A stretch of DNA of 64,000 bases from Thermoplasmatota archaeon (GTDB taxonomy: Archaea; Thermoplasmatota; Thermoplasmata; Thermoplasmatales; Thermoplasmataceae), in contig JAMDDH010000037.1 in NCBI GenBank assembly GCA_023488885.1, positions 62,001 through 126,000 of the forward strand. Direction: 5' to 3'. A program made the position numbers and the translations under genes. The notes under the pieces are model-generated. The model was not told where the DNA came from. It was given only the letters and a program-made list of their open reading frames with translations, and did no database searches. This document shows, piece by piece, positions 28,368-37,381 of this stretch; within the stretch, counting starts at the first letter, position 1, and the number at the start of each line of letters is the position of its first letter.

Positions 28368-29752
28368 GGGACCCCCCTCCTGTTCAGGAAATGACCGTAG
28401 TTATACAGCACCTTCATGGCTTTGACGCTCCTGCTGATTGAAGGATAAGCGGGAATCCTTTTTTTCTCCAGTTCCCTGAGTACATCCTTTGCTAACCTGT
28501 TTCCTATGACGCCAACCACCATGGGCTTATTCCTTGCGTACTTGCTGAGTACGTCCACTATTCCGAGATCGATTTTAGGGGTCTGCGGGAGGGCATAAGC
28601 AATAATCCCGTCAACATTTCCTGACTTTGAAATCACATCCAGAATGATCTCATAAGTGTCCACGTTCCCGTCTGCAGTGAGGTCTATCGGATTGGCAACA
28701 GAAGCAAATGGAAGTACTGCTTTTTTCATTTCAGCAGTCTCAGTATCGTTAAACTTAGTTAGATCCAGGGCCGGACCGTATTCATTTGAGGTCAGCAGAT
28801 CAGTGGTAACAACACCGGCGCCCCCTGCAGTGGTTATTATTGCGATCCTTTTTCCTTTCAGGGGCTTCCCATACGCCAGAGCCTTTCCGTAGTCAATGAG
28901 ATCAACTTCATCCAAAGCACGCTGCACACCAGCCTGTTTTAGGATTCCATCAATGACCCGGTCGTCAGATGCAAGTGCTCCGGTATGGAAGGATGCTGCC
29001 CTTGAAGATGCCTCAGATCTTCCTGTTTTCAGGACTACTACGGGTTTTTTAAGGTTCACCCGTTTCACGATTTCATAGAATTTATTCCCGTCGGATACGC
29101 TCTCAAGATAGACAGCTATGGACTTTGTGTGAATATCTTCCGAAAAAGCCTGCAACAGGTCACTTTCATCTATGTCTGTCCTGTTGCCAATATTAACGAA
29201 GCCGGAAATGCCGAGATCGTATTCTGTTATTGAATCCATTGTTAGAAGGCCAAGCGCTCCGCTCTGGGATATGAATGCGATCTCTCCTCGGCCAGGATAA
29301 TATATCCTTTCCTTTGGAGTCAGAGCTGTATTCAGATTTGAATAAGGAAAAAGCACACCAACCGTATTAGGGCCTATTACACGTGTTTGTGTTCCCTTTA
29401 TCATTTCGTTGATCTGGTCCTGCAATGCCCTGCCCTCGCCTCCAAGCTCCGAAAAGCCTCCCGCCACTATTATCACGCATTTCACTTTGGCCTCCACACA
29501 CTGGCTAAGGGCTTCCACTGATCTACTTGCAGGAAGAGCTATTACGACAAGGTCTATGGAATCTTTAACCTCCGTTACGTTCATATAACATCGTAGACCC
29601 ATTATTTCCTTATTCGCAGGGTTTATTGGATAAATTTTTCCACTGAATCCTGTTCCGAGCACATTCTCCATAATGGCATGTCCAATCTTCATTGGATCTT
29701 GTGATGCCCCGATTACGGCTACAGATTTGACATTAAAAAGGAAGTTCAACAA
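28364..29752 (-). CDS. acdA: ADP-forming acetyl/acyl-CoA synthetase, alpha subunit
   Basis: The 462-residue protein has a CoA-binding Rossmann domain (VKSVAVIGASQDPMKIGHAI), two succinyl-CoA-ligase-like domains (ISQSGALGLLTMD; SFHTGALASDD, where the His matches the phosphorylated histidine region; ITTAGGAGVVTTDLL). Together with AcdB it conserves the acyl-CoA bond as ATP. The start is a TTG at 29752, followed by another TTG; no ATG gives the family N-terminus. It heads the acdA-acdB operon, upstream of iorAB. Confidence 0.9.
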   Translation of the reverse strand: MLNFLFNVKSVAVIGASQDPMKIGHAIMENVLGTGFSGKIYPINPANKEIMGLRCYMNVTEVKDSIDLVVIALPASRSVEALSQCVEAKVKCVIIVAGGFSELGGEGRALQDQINEMIKGTQTRVIGPNTVGVLFPYSNLNTALTPKERIYYPGRGEIAFISQSGALGLLTMDSITEYDLGISGFVNIGNRTDIDESDLLQAFSEDIHTKSIAVYLESVSDGNKFYEIVKRVNLKKPVVVLKTGRSEASSRAASFHTGALASDDRVIDGILKQAGVQRALDEVDLIDYGKALAYGKPLKGKRIAIITTAGGAGVVTTDLLTSNEYGPALDLTKFNDTETAEMKKAVLPFASVANPIDLTADGNVDTYEIILDVISKSGNVDGIIAYALPQTPKIDLGIVDVLSKYARNKPMVVGVIGNRLAKDVLRELEKKRIPAYPSISRSVKAMKVLYNYGHFLNRRGVP

Positions 29753-30032
29753 ATGACCACATAGGATTCAGCATCCTTGGGCGTATTAATTTTTCAGTGT
29801 GAGATTAATTAGCTTGGCATACAATTGCAACCTTCCCGTGGATCATAACGCTGCAAGCTGTTTTTGCAGACGAATTTGAAATCATTGAGATCAAGAGAGG
29901 TAGCTTATGCCGGATCAGCGAGTCTTGATCCTTCAGCTGCAGAATATCGTGATTTTCAGGTGATACTAACTCTGTAAAAAGATCTTTATGAGAAACGTTA
30001 AATATTTACTTGTTGTCATATAATTCAGCTAT
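29753..30032. other. Divergent intergenic region
   Basis: This 280-bp gap separates acdA from the plus-strand unknown gene at 30033. It holds a minus-strand TATA-like TTAATACG near 29793, a short CTGCAA/TTGCAG inverted repeat around 29851-29869 and AAATATTTAC near 30000, the likely promoter of the unknown gene. No coding potential is seen. Confidence 0.4.
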
Positions 30033-30416
30033 ATGGATACTAGAATCTTCATGAGGTCTTTTGAAGACCAATTGAAACAGATCAAATTTCAACTAATAGA
30101 AGCCGATGAACCTTCCTCATACCAGTATGACATAAATAAAGATGAGCTGCTCGATAATGCTAAAATGTGGTTTTTAAGAACGGTTCAAAATACGGAACTG
30201 CTTGCAGCTGATTTTAAAATGTCATGCACAGAGTGTATTTCAGAATCTGCGCTGGAGATAGAAAAGAGTCCGCCATACCGCCCAAAGTACCCAGCACTGG
30301 TGTGGATGATATTAAACCTGGAGAGGGAGCAAGTAGACACAATATTCGGGGTGCTGTTCTTTGAAAAGTTGACTCGTTTGGCCAAAACACACCGTATCAT
30401 CACAGACATAGCTTGA
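30033..30416 (+). CDS. Uncharacterised 127-residue protein, first of a gene pair
   Basis: I do not recognise this protein. It is mostly helical and charged, with Asp/Glu/Lys in the first half and a Cys-X2-Cys (CTEC) near residue 64, and a PPYRPKYPA segment. No membrane helix or signal peptide is visible. AAATATTTAC lies about 28 nt upstream of the ATG. Its stop is 28 bp before the start of the next gene on the same strand, so the pair is probably co-transcribed. Confidence 0.5.
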   Translation: MDTRIFMRSFEDQLKQIKFQLIEADEPSSYQYDINKDELLDNAKMWFLRTVQNTELLAADFKMSCTECISESALEIEKSPPYRPKYPALVWMILNLEREQVDTIFGVLFFEKLTRLAKTHRIITDIA

Positions 30417-30444
30417 AAGCGTATTAATAGATGAGTGATGTTGA

Positions 30445-31437
30445 ATGTTCAGTTCAGAAACTTTACCTAGATGTGCGATCATAAAAATTAGTGACCTACT
30501 TCCGAAGAGAATCAGGGTTTTCGACAACAGTACCGATCTGAAAGATGGTTTTCTCTTCCTCGGAAGGAGCGGAAAAAAACTGCTGGTTTACCAGAATCTT
30601 GGATTTGATATTACCGATCAGGATCGTGAACACCTGATAAAATTCATCTCGACATGGGGAGGAGGAGAAACTGTTGAAATCAGAAACGGGATACTTGAGA
30701 TGGAATTACCATCTTTCCTTGTCCCTTTTTTAAATGAAATAAACTCCATTGCAGGCAGCAGGGTCTCTCCGAATCTGTTGAGGATTTCCGGCGACGTCTA
30801 TATCTGTGTTGAATTCCACGACAATGCCAGAGTCAAAGTCAGCAATACTGTTATGGACTTTGCCTCTAAGAATCACATTTTCGAGAAAAATGTCGTGTAC
30901 ATGGGAAAACAACCAACAGAAATGCCGTATCTGCTCAAAATATACGCTGATTCTGGCAACAATCTTGAGGATTTAACGCTGGTCAACAGTATCTGGGAAT
31001 TTACTGATGAACAGATTGTAAACCAGAATTTAGGAGTCTTTCAGAATCAAGGAAGCTTCGTCCCTAAGCACTTCATCGATGACACACAGGACATATTAAT
31101 ATTTAAAATGGAAAAACCCCAGGTTCTGGGGAATGGGAAGCACGATATTGTAGATCAATCGGAAAACCTGGTCGAAATAACGGTTACCTCAAAATTCTTT
31201 TCAGATTTTTATAATGAAGTGATAAAGGGCTATTCTGGCCCTTTATTCTATCAGGCTGAAGTGACCGGAAAAAGTCTAACCACTCACTTCCTAGTGGAAA
31301 GTGATCTGACATCCCAGTTTTTAAAAGGTCTCCTGAATCACTGGAAGAAAGAAGTGAGAGCCGATCACAGAAACTTTATCTACTGTATTCAGAAATTTGA
31401 CTCCTTTTTGGAGGATCGTGACCTTAACTTGGCATGA
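30445..31437 (+). CDS. Uncharacterised 330-residue protein, second of a gene pair
   Basis: No family is recognised. The soluble protein has alternating strand/helix character and no membrane segment. The first 25 residues are uncertain: another frame opening at ATG 30432 gives a 16-codon peptide whose composition resembles a normal N-terminus and then stops, so a frameshift or a different start is possible. A C-terminal helical block ends in KGLLNHWKKEV. A distant relation to the bacterioopsin-activator type regulators of archaea was considered but no HTH is visible. The gene follows the 127-residue gene by 28 bp. Confidence 0.5.
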   Translation: MFSSETLPRCAIIKISDLLPKRIRVFDNSTDLKDGFLFLGRSGKKLLVYQNLGFDITDQDREHLIKFISTWGGGETVEIRNGILEMELPSFLVPFLNEINSIAGSRVSPNLLRISGDVYICVEFHDNARVKVSNTVMDFASKNHIFEKNVVYMGKQPTEMPYLLKIYADSGNNLEDLTLVNSIWEFTDEQIVNQNLGVFQNQGSFVPKHFIDDTQDILIFKMEKPQVLGNGKHDIVDQSENLVEITVTSKFFSDFYNEVIKGYSGPLFYQAEVTGKSLTTHFLVESDLTSQFLKGLLNHWKKEVRADHRNFIYCIQKFDSFLEDRDLNLA

Positions 31438-31521
31438 AGACAGTTTCATTATCTTGTAGATGCACATTTTCAGGTAGCGTTCGGTCAATATATGGTGCTC
31501 AAAACCAATAATGGAGAAATA

Positions 31522-32589
31522 TCATTTTTGTGGACGCTTGAGTTCTATCGTGATTCCATGGTCCATTAATCTTTTCAGGATAAAATCGTAGATCGCGGTT
31601 TCCCGGCCAATCCATTCTGCAGGATAAACGCCTGTTTCCTCAATATGTCCCTTTAATATGGCTGAGGAAATTGAGGCTGCACTGTATCCGGTCATTCTTC
31701 TCATTGATGAGATGCCCAGAATTTCATCGTAACTATCTATGCACTCAAACTGAAGGCGCGCACCGTCAAGTTGCCTAACCTGAAGTATGCTCAGGTCTTT
31801 TTCGTCCTTGACCAGAGACTGGAATATCCTTTCAGAAATTTTCCGGGGAGAACAATTATCTGCGGAACTGCCTGAGAAGTATCCCATGTCCCTGAGGAAT
31901 TTCATTTTTTCCAGATGCCCGTGATACCTCACTGTTTTCTCAATTACTGATGCGCCATTGAAAGTATCAAGTATGGTGGCCAGACCGTCGGAATAGAATG
32001 TATCGAGGTGCCCGATTCCCTCAATAGTAAGGGTTTCAAGCGTTTCCAGAGGTTCTGCCATCCGTACTTCTCCTTCAACGAGGTACTTTGCAGGCCTAAT
32101 ATATTCATCTATTACACTGCCAGCGTTGAAAGTGGGAATGTAATCCATTGGTGGAATGTGTTTTTTCTGGAGACCTCCAACAATGATTTCCATGTTGCGG
32201 GAGTCCTCGGAGTAGTAAAGTTTCCCGGCAAGTATATTAGAAAGTCCGGGGGCAAAGCCGGCATGAGGAATAAAAATTGCCTTGTTTTTCTTCGATATGT
32301 CATCTAGATCAAATGGATCATAATCAGTAAACGATATGTCAACAACACTTTTTCCGTGTGAAAGCAATTTTTTCACGATTTCATAAGCCGCATCGGCAGG
32401 CAGAGCCGTTATGAACAGTTCCACGGAATCAAATCTGTCGAAATCAAATACATCTCCAAGAAAAACGTTGCATCCTTTTACTTTATCAAGAGCGGTTTTA
32501 CTGGTATCGATTACAGTTACCTCATCTTCCGCAATTAGGTCTTCAGCAATTACGGAACCCATTGATCCTGCTCCAAGTACGGCTATCAT
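31522..32589 (-). CDS. Saccharopine dehydrogenase-family / lysine 6-dehydrogenase-like oxidoreductase
   Basis: The 355-residue protein begins with a Rossmann motif IAVLGAGSMGSVIAEDL and has PHAGFAPGLSNILAG near residue 122, the conserved block of the saccharopine dehydrogenase family; the later ETLTIEGIGHLDTFYSDGL matches lysine 6-dehydrogenase-like members. It likely oxidises an amino acid such as lysine with NAD(P). Substrate unproven. AAGGTGTC just before the ATG is an SD. It stands alone between the unknown pair and the DsrE gene. Confidence 0.78.
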   Translation of the reverse strand: MIAVLGAGSMGSVIAEDLIAEDEVTVIDTSKTALDKVKGCNVFLGDVFDFDRFDSVELFITALPADAAYEIVKKLLSHGKSVVDISFTDYDPFDLDDISKKNKAIFIPHAGFAPGLSNILAGKLYYSEDSRNMEIIVGGLQKKHIPPMDYIPTFNAGSVIDEYIRPAKYLVEGEVRMAEPLETLETLTIEGIGHLDTFYSDGLATILDTFNGASVIEKTVRYHGHLEKMKFLRDMGYFSGSSADNCSPRKISERIFQSLVKDEKDLSILQVRQLDGARLQFECIDSYDEILGISSMRRMTGYSAASISSAILKGHIEETGVYPAEWIGRETAIYDFILKRLMDHGITIELKRPQK

Positions 32590-32808
32590 GACACCTTCAA
32601 CGGAAATTGAGATATAATACAGTTCCCAATCTCTTCACAGGCATGACTGTTGGCATGGCTTAAGTCAGTCTGATGAAACTGCACGGGAAAACACCGAGAG
32701 AAAGTAAGTTGCTGAATTTGGGGCAAAATTGCCTTTTCAAGATTGCAAAATGACAGTACTGCAAACGTCAAGGATTTTAACCTGATTGAGATTCACATCA
32801 GGATAAAT

Positions 32809-33150
32809 ATGGCGAAAGCACTTTTTTATATAATAGCCGGTGAGAATGAGAAAGCACGGGCGATAATGGGCCTTAACATGGCCAAGAGAGCCTTTGAATT
32901 CAAAAGATTCGATGATGTGAAAGTTCTCCTTCAGGGTCCCAGCGAGAAGATGATAATCGATGAAGCCCCGGAAGTGAAAGAGATCGTGGACTACCTCATA
33001 AAGAACAAAGTAATCGATTCAGCCTGCAAGTTTATCGCTGAAAATCTTTCCATAGTCGAGCCAATCTTGAAACGCGGAGTGGATCTGAAACCTGCGGGAG
33101 AGAGACTTTCCGCTCTGGTAAATAGTGGATTTGTACCGTTGATCTTCTGA
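32809..33150 (+). CDS. DsrE-family small protein
   Basis: The 113-residue frame starts MAKALFYIIAGENEKARAI, followed by AKRAFEFKRFDDVKVLLQGP and a C-terminal KRGVDLKPAGERLSALVNSG, matching the DsrE/YchN-like alpha/beta fold, which includes sulfur-relay and unassigned proteins. The usual active cysteine of sulfur carriers is not present at the canonical loop; one Cys occurs near residue 76. The frame opens at 32743, but GATTTTAAC at 32773-32781 points to the ATG at 32809 as leaderless start. Confidence 0.68.
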   Translation: MAKALFYIIAGENEKARAIMGLNMAKRAFEFKRFDDVKVLLQGPSEKMIIDEAPEVKEIVDYLIKNKVIDSACKFIAENLSIVEPILKRGVDLKPAGERLSALVNSGFVPLIF

Positions 33151-33203
33151 TTTTGTAATAATTCCAAACTAATTTTTCATTATAACTAAAAAATAGGCTA
33201 ATT

Positions 33204-34883
33204 CTACACAGCAGATTTTGAACCACTCTTTGTGTAGAAATCACTGTACTGGTCCCTCAGTAACCTTTTTGCAATTTTGCCGACGCTTGTCTTGGGTATT
33301 TCCCCAACAAAGAGAAAATCGTCGGGAACCTGCCATTTTACGAATTTCTTTGAAAGAAAATCCTTCAGTTCTCCCTTCAGTTTTTCCCGTTCATCACCTG
33401 AATAGTCCTTCCTTAACACAATGAACGCTAATGGCCTTTCATCCCACTTTGGGTGTGGTATCCCAACAACAGCGGCTTCAAGGATCGCTGGATGACCAAC
33501 AAGGAAGTTCTCTAGATCGACACTGGAAATCCATTCGCCACCGCTTTTGATCACATCTTTTATCCTGTCCATTATCTTCAGGTAACCAAATTGGTCAACT
33601 GTCCCGACATCACCACTTCTCCACCAGCCTTCAGGCGTACACTGTTCTTCTGTTCTTTTGTCCTCATGATATTTCCTGATGATCCACGGACCCCTCAGCC
33701 ATATTTCGCCAGCGGTCTTACCGTCATGGGATACCTCTTTTCCGTCAGGTCCGACAAGCTTAAGGTCTACCCCAAAGGTGGAATAACCCTGTTTTCTCTT
33801 GTAGTCCATAAGAACGTCATCTGAAAGTCCTGACATGCTCCCCATTTTCGGATGATTCACTGTAGCAAGAGGCGTTGTTTCCGTTGCCCCATAGGCATGA
33901 ACAAACTTGGCGCCATAACCCATCCATGTCTTCATCAATGCCAGTGGAGGCTCTGATCCGCCGGAAATTATCCTCAGATTGCTCAGGTCGGGGCTTATTC
34001 CCTTCTTTTGAAGAGCCTGTGCCATGCCTGAAAGTATCGTTGGCACTCCAACAGTGACGGTCACTTTCTCCTGCAACAGGAGTTCAGTAAGACTCTCCGG
34101 AGTATATCTGCCAGGGAAAACTACCTTTGATCCGGACATTGCAGCAGCCATGTGTATCCCCCATCCGTTAGCGTGGAAGAGAGGGACTATCTGCAGAAGT
34201 GTATCATTCACGTTCATCCCGGATGCCTGAGCAATTGACCATGTATGCAGTATCAATGATCGATGCGAGTAATATACTCCCTTGGGGAGCCCGGTAGTGC
34301 CTGAAGTATAACAGGCTGTAGCCGCAGATTTTTCATCGATGTCCTCCCATTGGAATTCTTGCTTTGATCCGCTCTCTACAAAATCTTCATAAGAATAGAC
34401 TACTCCGAGTTTCTGATTTGTGGTATCAACTTTCCCATCGCTCATGACCACGACAAAATCAAATTTATGCTTCGAAGAGAGTGTTTCCGCCAGATTCAGG
34501 AGGGAATCATCGACGAACAGAGCCCTAGCCTTGGAATGGTCGAGTATATACGTAACTTCATCCGGATTCAACCGTAAATTCAACTGCAACATAACGGCGC
34601 CTATGCCGGAGATTGCGAAGTAGAGTTCGAAGTATCTGTGATCATTCCAACCCAGAACTGCTATCCTGTCGCCGGGTTTAATTCCAAGAGCTTTCAGCTG
34701 TGCTGAAACTGCAGATACTCTTGAAGACACAGTCCTGTAATTCAGCCTGTGTGTCTTTCCACCCTGAAGGATTCTGTAAGAAACCACCTGAGAATCCCCG
34801 TGAGTCTTTCCAGCATAATCTATCAGTTTGTTCACATTCAGTTGCCAGTCATCGTTCATTGTTGACGGAAAACCTTTAATCAA
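33204..34883 (-). CDS. Fatty-acid/medium-chain acyl-CoA ligase (AMP-forming)
   Basis: The 559-residue adenylate-forming enzyme has CYTSGTTGLPKGVYYSH, HAYGATETTP, WWRSGDVGTVD, the hinge RIKDVIKSGGEWISSVDLE and PKTSVGKIAKR with the catalytic lysine. These motifs match the FadD-like long/medium-chain acyl-CoA ligases. It would activate fatty acids for the neighbouring beta-oxidation genes. The start is a TTG at 34883, with AGGTGA seven bases ahead on the reverse strand; no ATG in frame fits the family N-terminus. Confidence 0.88.
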   Translation of the reverse strand: MIKGFPSTMNDDWQLNVNKLIDYAGKTHGDSQVVSYRILQGGKTHRLNYRTVSSRVSAVSAQLKALGIKPGDRIAVLGWNDHRYFELYFAISGIGAVMLQLNLRLNPDEVTYILDHSKARALFVDDSLLNLAETLSSKHKFDFVVVMSDGKVDTTNQKLGVVYSYEDFVESGSKQEFQWEDIDEKSAATACYTSGTTGLPKGVYYSHRSLILHTWSIAQASGMNVNDTLLQIVPLFHANGWGIHMAAAMSGSKVVFPGRYTPESLTELLLQEKVTVTVGVPTILSGMAQALQKKGISPDLSNLRIISGGSEPPLALMKTWMGYGAKFVHAYGATETTPLATVNHPKMGSMSGLSDDVLMDYKRKQGYSTFGVDLKLVGPDGKEVSHDGKTAGEIWLRGPWIIRKYHEDKRTEEQCTPEGWWRSGDVGTVDQFGYLKIMDRIKDVIKSGGEWISSVDLENFLVGHPAILEAAVVGIPHPKWDERPLAFIVLRKDYSGDEREKLKGELKDFLSKKFVKWQVPDDFLFVGEIPKTSVGKIAKRLLRDQYSDFYTKSGSKSAV

Positions 34884-35392
34884 GAAACATTCACCTCATT
34901 GTCCGGGTTTGAGAATCATACATTTTTCTGCTAATTAATCTTCTCATTATCATTACGACGGAAATGAGTTTGTTTGCATCCCTGTACCTCGCTATTTTGA
35001 CGATGGATAGGTTTTTGAACCGGATGCTTACCGTCTCTGAGTCATTTCAGCAGAAGAAAAAACGCCATAACTATTCCTCTATGTTCGCTTCAGAAAGCTG
35101 CCTGAGATTCTATTTCAAATGTGTAATCTTCATGAGTAACAGAATCTCCCTGGCCGGGGAGATCAATTGCAATCAGCGTAAAGTTTCTCAGTAAATCGTT
35201 ATGGATTATTGACTTCCAGTATCTTCTCCATCCAGAGAGGCCTGCAAGAAAAACTACTGATTCAAGCCCGTTTCCAGCGTTTCTTACAGTGGCGGAAATT
35301 TCTCCTGAACTGGTCATGACTTTCTTCTCTTCTGTGTCATACATTCTAAGTTATCCTTAACGAATTTTATATAATGCCCAAGACCTATTCTT
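34884..35392. other. Gap holding an alpha/beta hydrolase remnant and divergent promoters
   Basis: Apart from the 84-residue hydrolase fragment described separately, this 509-bp gap has no supported gene. In the part below 35090 on the reverse strand all three frames are stopped, as expected for decayed coding DNA. ATTTTATATAATG near 35363-35375 is the TATA region of the plus-strand dehydrogenase-hydratase gene. Confidence 0.4.
35090..35344 (-). pseudogene. Truncated alpha/beta-hydrolase fragment
   Basis: The 84-residue frame encodes only the first third of an alpha/beta hydrolase: VVFLAGLSGWRRYWKSII carries the oxyanion-loop region and LIAIDLPGQGDS is the classic strand-loop before the nucleophile elbow. 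The frame then ends at a TGA; the nucleophile (GxSxG), acid and histidine regions are missing and downstream frames are all interrupted. It is best read as a decaying gene. It is divergent from the dehydrogenase-hydratase gene. Confidence 0.6.
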
Positions 35393-37369
35393 ATGCTGAT
35401 TATGTCTCTAAAAATTGGAGTGGTTGGAGCGGGATTAATGGGCCATGGTATAGCGGAGATGTGTGCTATCGCGGGTTATGGGGTAACCCTTTCCGACATC
35501 ACTGACGATATTCTGAGAAAGGCCCTTGAAAAGATAAAATGGAGTCTCCAGAACCTGGCGAAAAAGGGAGGACTCAAAGAAGATCCGGAGAGGATAGTCT
35601 CTAGAATAAGGACCAGTTCCAACTTAAAATCGCTCTCCGATGCAGATTATATAATAGAAGCCGTGAAGGAAGACTCAAATATCAAGAAAGAGCTATTCGG
35701 CAAACTCGAGGCAATAACTGATTCTAACTGCGTCTTTGCTACTAATACATCCACTATCCCCATATCCGAACTCGCTTCTTCCACTAAAAGAGCAGACAGA
35801 TTCATAGGGCTTCACTTCTTCAATCCACCTGCCCTAATGCCAATTGTAGAGATAATAAGGGGAGATCGCACAAGTGATGAAACACTGGAGAAAACCAGGA
35901 ATCTTGCCAGATCAATCGGAAAGGATTACGTGACCGTGAAAAAAGATGTCCCTGGATTCCTAGTCAACAGGCTGAATGACAGGGTAATCCTCGAATCCAT
36001 GTCCATCCTGGAAGACGGTTATAGGAAAGAGGATCTGGATTCCATGGTGAGATTCCGGCTCAACTTTCCCATGGGCATGTGCGAACTTCTGGACTTCGTA
36101 GGAATTGACACAGTATTCTATGCAGGACAGGAGATGAAGAAAAGAGGATTCGATACAAGATCATCAGGTATTCTTAAGAAAATGGTGGAAGCCGGTAAAC
36201 TCGGAATGAAGTCAGGCGAGGGATTCTACAAATACCCGAAGCCAAATGTGTACGTCAGGCCGAATATTATGCCTTCAGATGGAATGTATCTCGTAAATCC
36301 ACTCAGGTTGATCTCCGCTGCCATAAATGAGGCTGCATGGCTTATAAGGAATGATGTGGCTTCCCTGGAGGATATTGACAAATCCATGACGCTTGGGATG
36401 AACTGGCCTGAAGGGCCATTGAAACTGGCAGATAAATTCGGGATCGATGTCGTTGTTTCGGTGCTTGAGCAGAGGCTGATCGATTCTGGAGAAACCAGAT
36501 TCAATGTAGACCCCCTTCTCAAGGAAAAAGTTGAAAAGAACGAACTCGGAAAAAAATCCGGGAATGGCTTTTATTCATGGAAGTGGGATCATACTGACTT
36601 TGGTGCAGTGAAGTATACAAAAATTCAGGATTATGGCCTCATTACGCTGAACAGGCCGGAGAAGCTCAATTCCCTGAATGAGGAGGAGTGGGAAACATTC
36701 AGACTGGCCCTGGAGAAAGCCAGAGATGATAACGAGATCAGGTGCGTTGTCGTGACCGGAGAAGGCAGAGCGTTCTGTGGCGGAGACGACATTGATATGA
36801 TGAGCAAATGGAAAAGTGCCGTGGATGCCAAAAAATGGATGGAAAAATATGCCACCCCCCTCATTGATCTCCTGGCAAATTATCCTAAACCGTTAATCTC
36901 CGCAGTGAACGGTATCGCATTCGGCGGTGGATGTGAACTGAATCTTCTTTTCGACATAGTACTGGCAAGTGAAAAAGCAGTATTTGCAACGCCGGAGGGG
37001 CTAATTGGCGCCATGCCGCCCCTGGCAACATCCTACGGAACAGCCCTTGTAAGCAGGAAGATGGCAAGATATGCACTCACTGGAGACTGGATAACGGCTC
37101 AGGAAGCCAAACAGATCGGATTTGTAGACGTTGTTGTCCCCCATGAACAGCTGACAATTGTAACTGCGGAATTTGTGGACAAGATAAGGAGGATATCACC
37201 AATGGCAGCGGCAGGAGTGAAATCTGCAGTGAATCTGGTGAGACAGGGATTTGCGGACCAGGCAAAATTTGCAGCGGAAGAGCTTATCCGTCTCGCATCT
37301 TCTGAAGATTTCAAAGAGGGGCAGAGAGCTTTCCTCCATAAGCAGAAACCGGAATGGACCGGGAAATAA
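35393..37369 (+). CDS. 3-hydroxyacyl-CoA dehydrogenase / enoyl-CoA hydratase fusion protein
   Basis: The 658-residue fusion has an N-terminal NAD-binding 3-hydroxyacyl-CoA dehydrogenase (IGVVGAGLMGHGIAEM; catalytic His in LHFFNPPALMPIVE; VPGFLVNRL), a second C-terminal dehydrogenase helix domain (about 300-395; GKKSGNGFYSW), then a crotonase domain from about 405 with AFCGGDDID and GGGCELNLLFD and TPEGLIG, where both catalytic glutamates are present. This order is the archaeal bifunctional type of beta-oxidation enzyme. The following acyl-CoA dehydrogenase completes an operon. ATTTTATATAA about 25 nt upstream marks a leaderless start. Confidence 0.93.
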   Translation: MLIMSLKIGVVGAGLMGHGIAEMCAIAGYGVTLSDITDDILRKALEKIKWSLQNLAKKGGLKEDPERIVSRIRTSSNLKSLSDADYIIEAVKEDSNIKKELFGKLEAITDSNCVFATNTSTIPISELASSTKRADRFIGLHFFNPPALMPIVEIIRGDRTSDETLEKTRNLARSIGKDYVTVKKDVPGFLVNRLNDRVILESMSILEDGYRKEDLDSMVRFRLNFPMGMCELLDFVGIDTVFYAGQEMKKRGFDTRSSGILKKMVEAGKLGMKSGEGFYKYPKPNVYVRPNIMPSDGMYLVNPLRLISAAINEAAWLIRNDVASLEDIDKSMTLGMNWPEGPLKLADKFGIDVVVSVLEQRLIDSGETRFNVDPLLKEKVEKNELGKKSGNGFYSWKWDHTDFGAVKYTKIQDYGLITLNRPEKLNSLNEEEWETFRLALEKARDDNEIRCVVVTGEGRAFCGGDDIDMMSKWKSAVDAKKWMEKYATPLIDLLANYPKPLISAVNGIAFGGGCELNLLFDIVLASEKAVFATPEGLIGAMPPLATSYGTALVSRKMARYALTGDWITAQEAKQIGFVDVVVPHEQLTIVTAEFVDKIRRISPMAAAGVKSAVNLVRQGFADQAKFAAEELIRLASSEDFKEGQRAFLHKQKPEWTGK

Positions 37370-37381
37370 CGGTGATGATGA

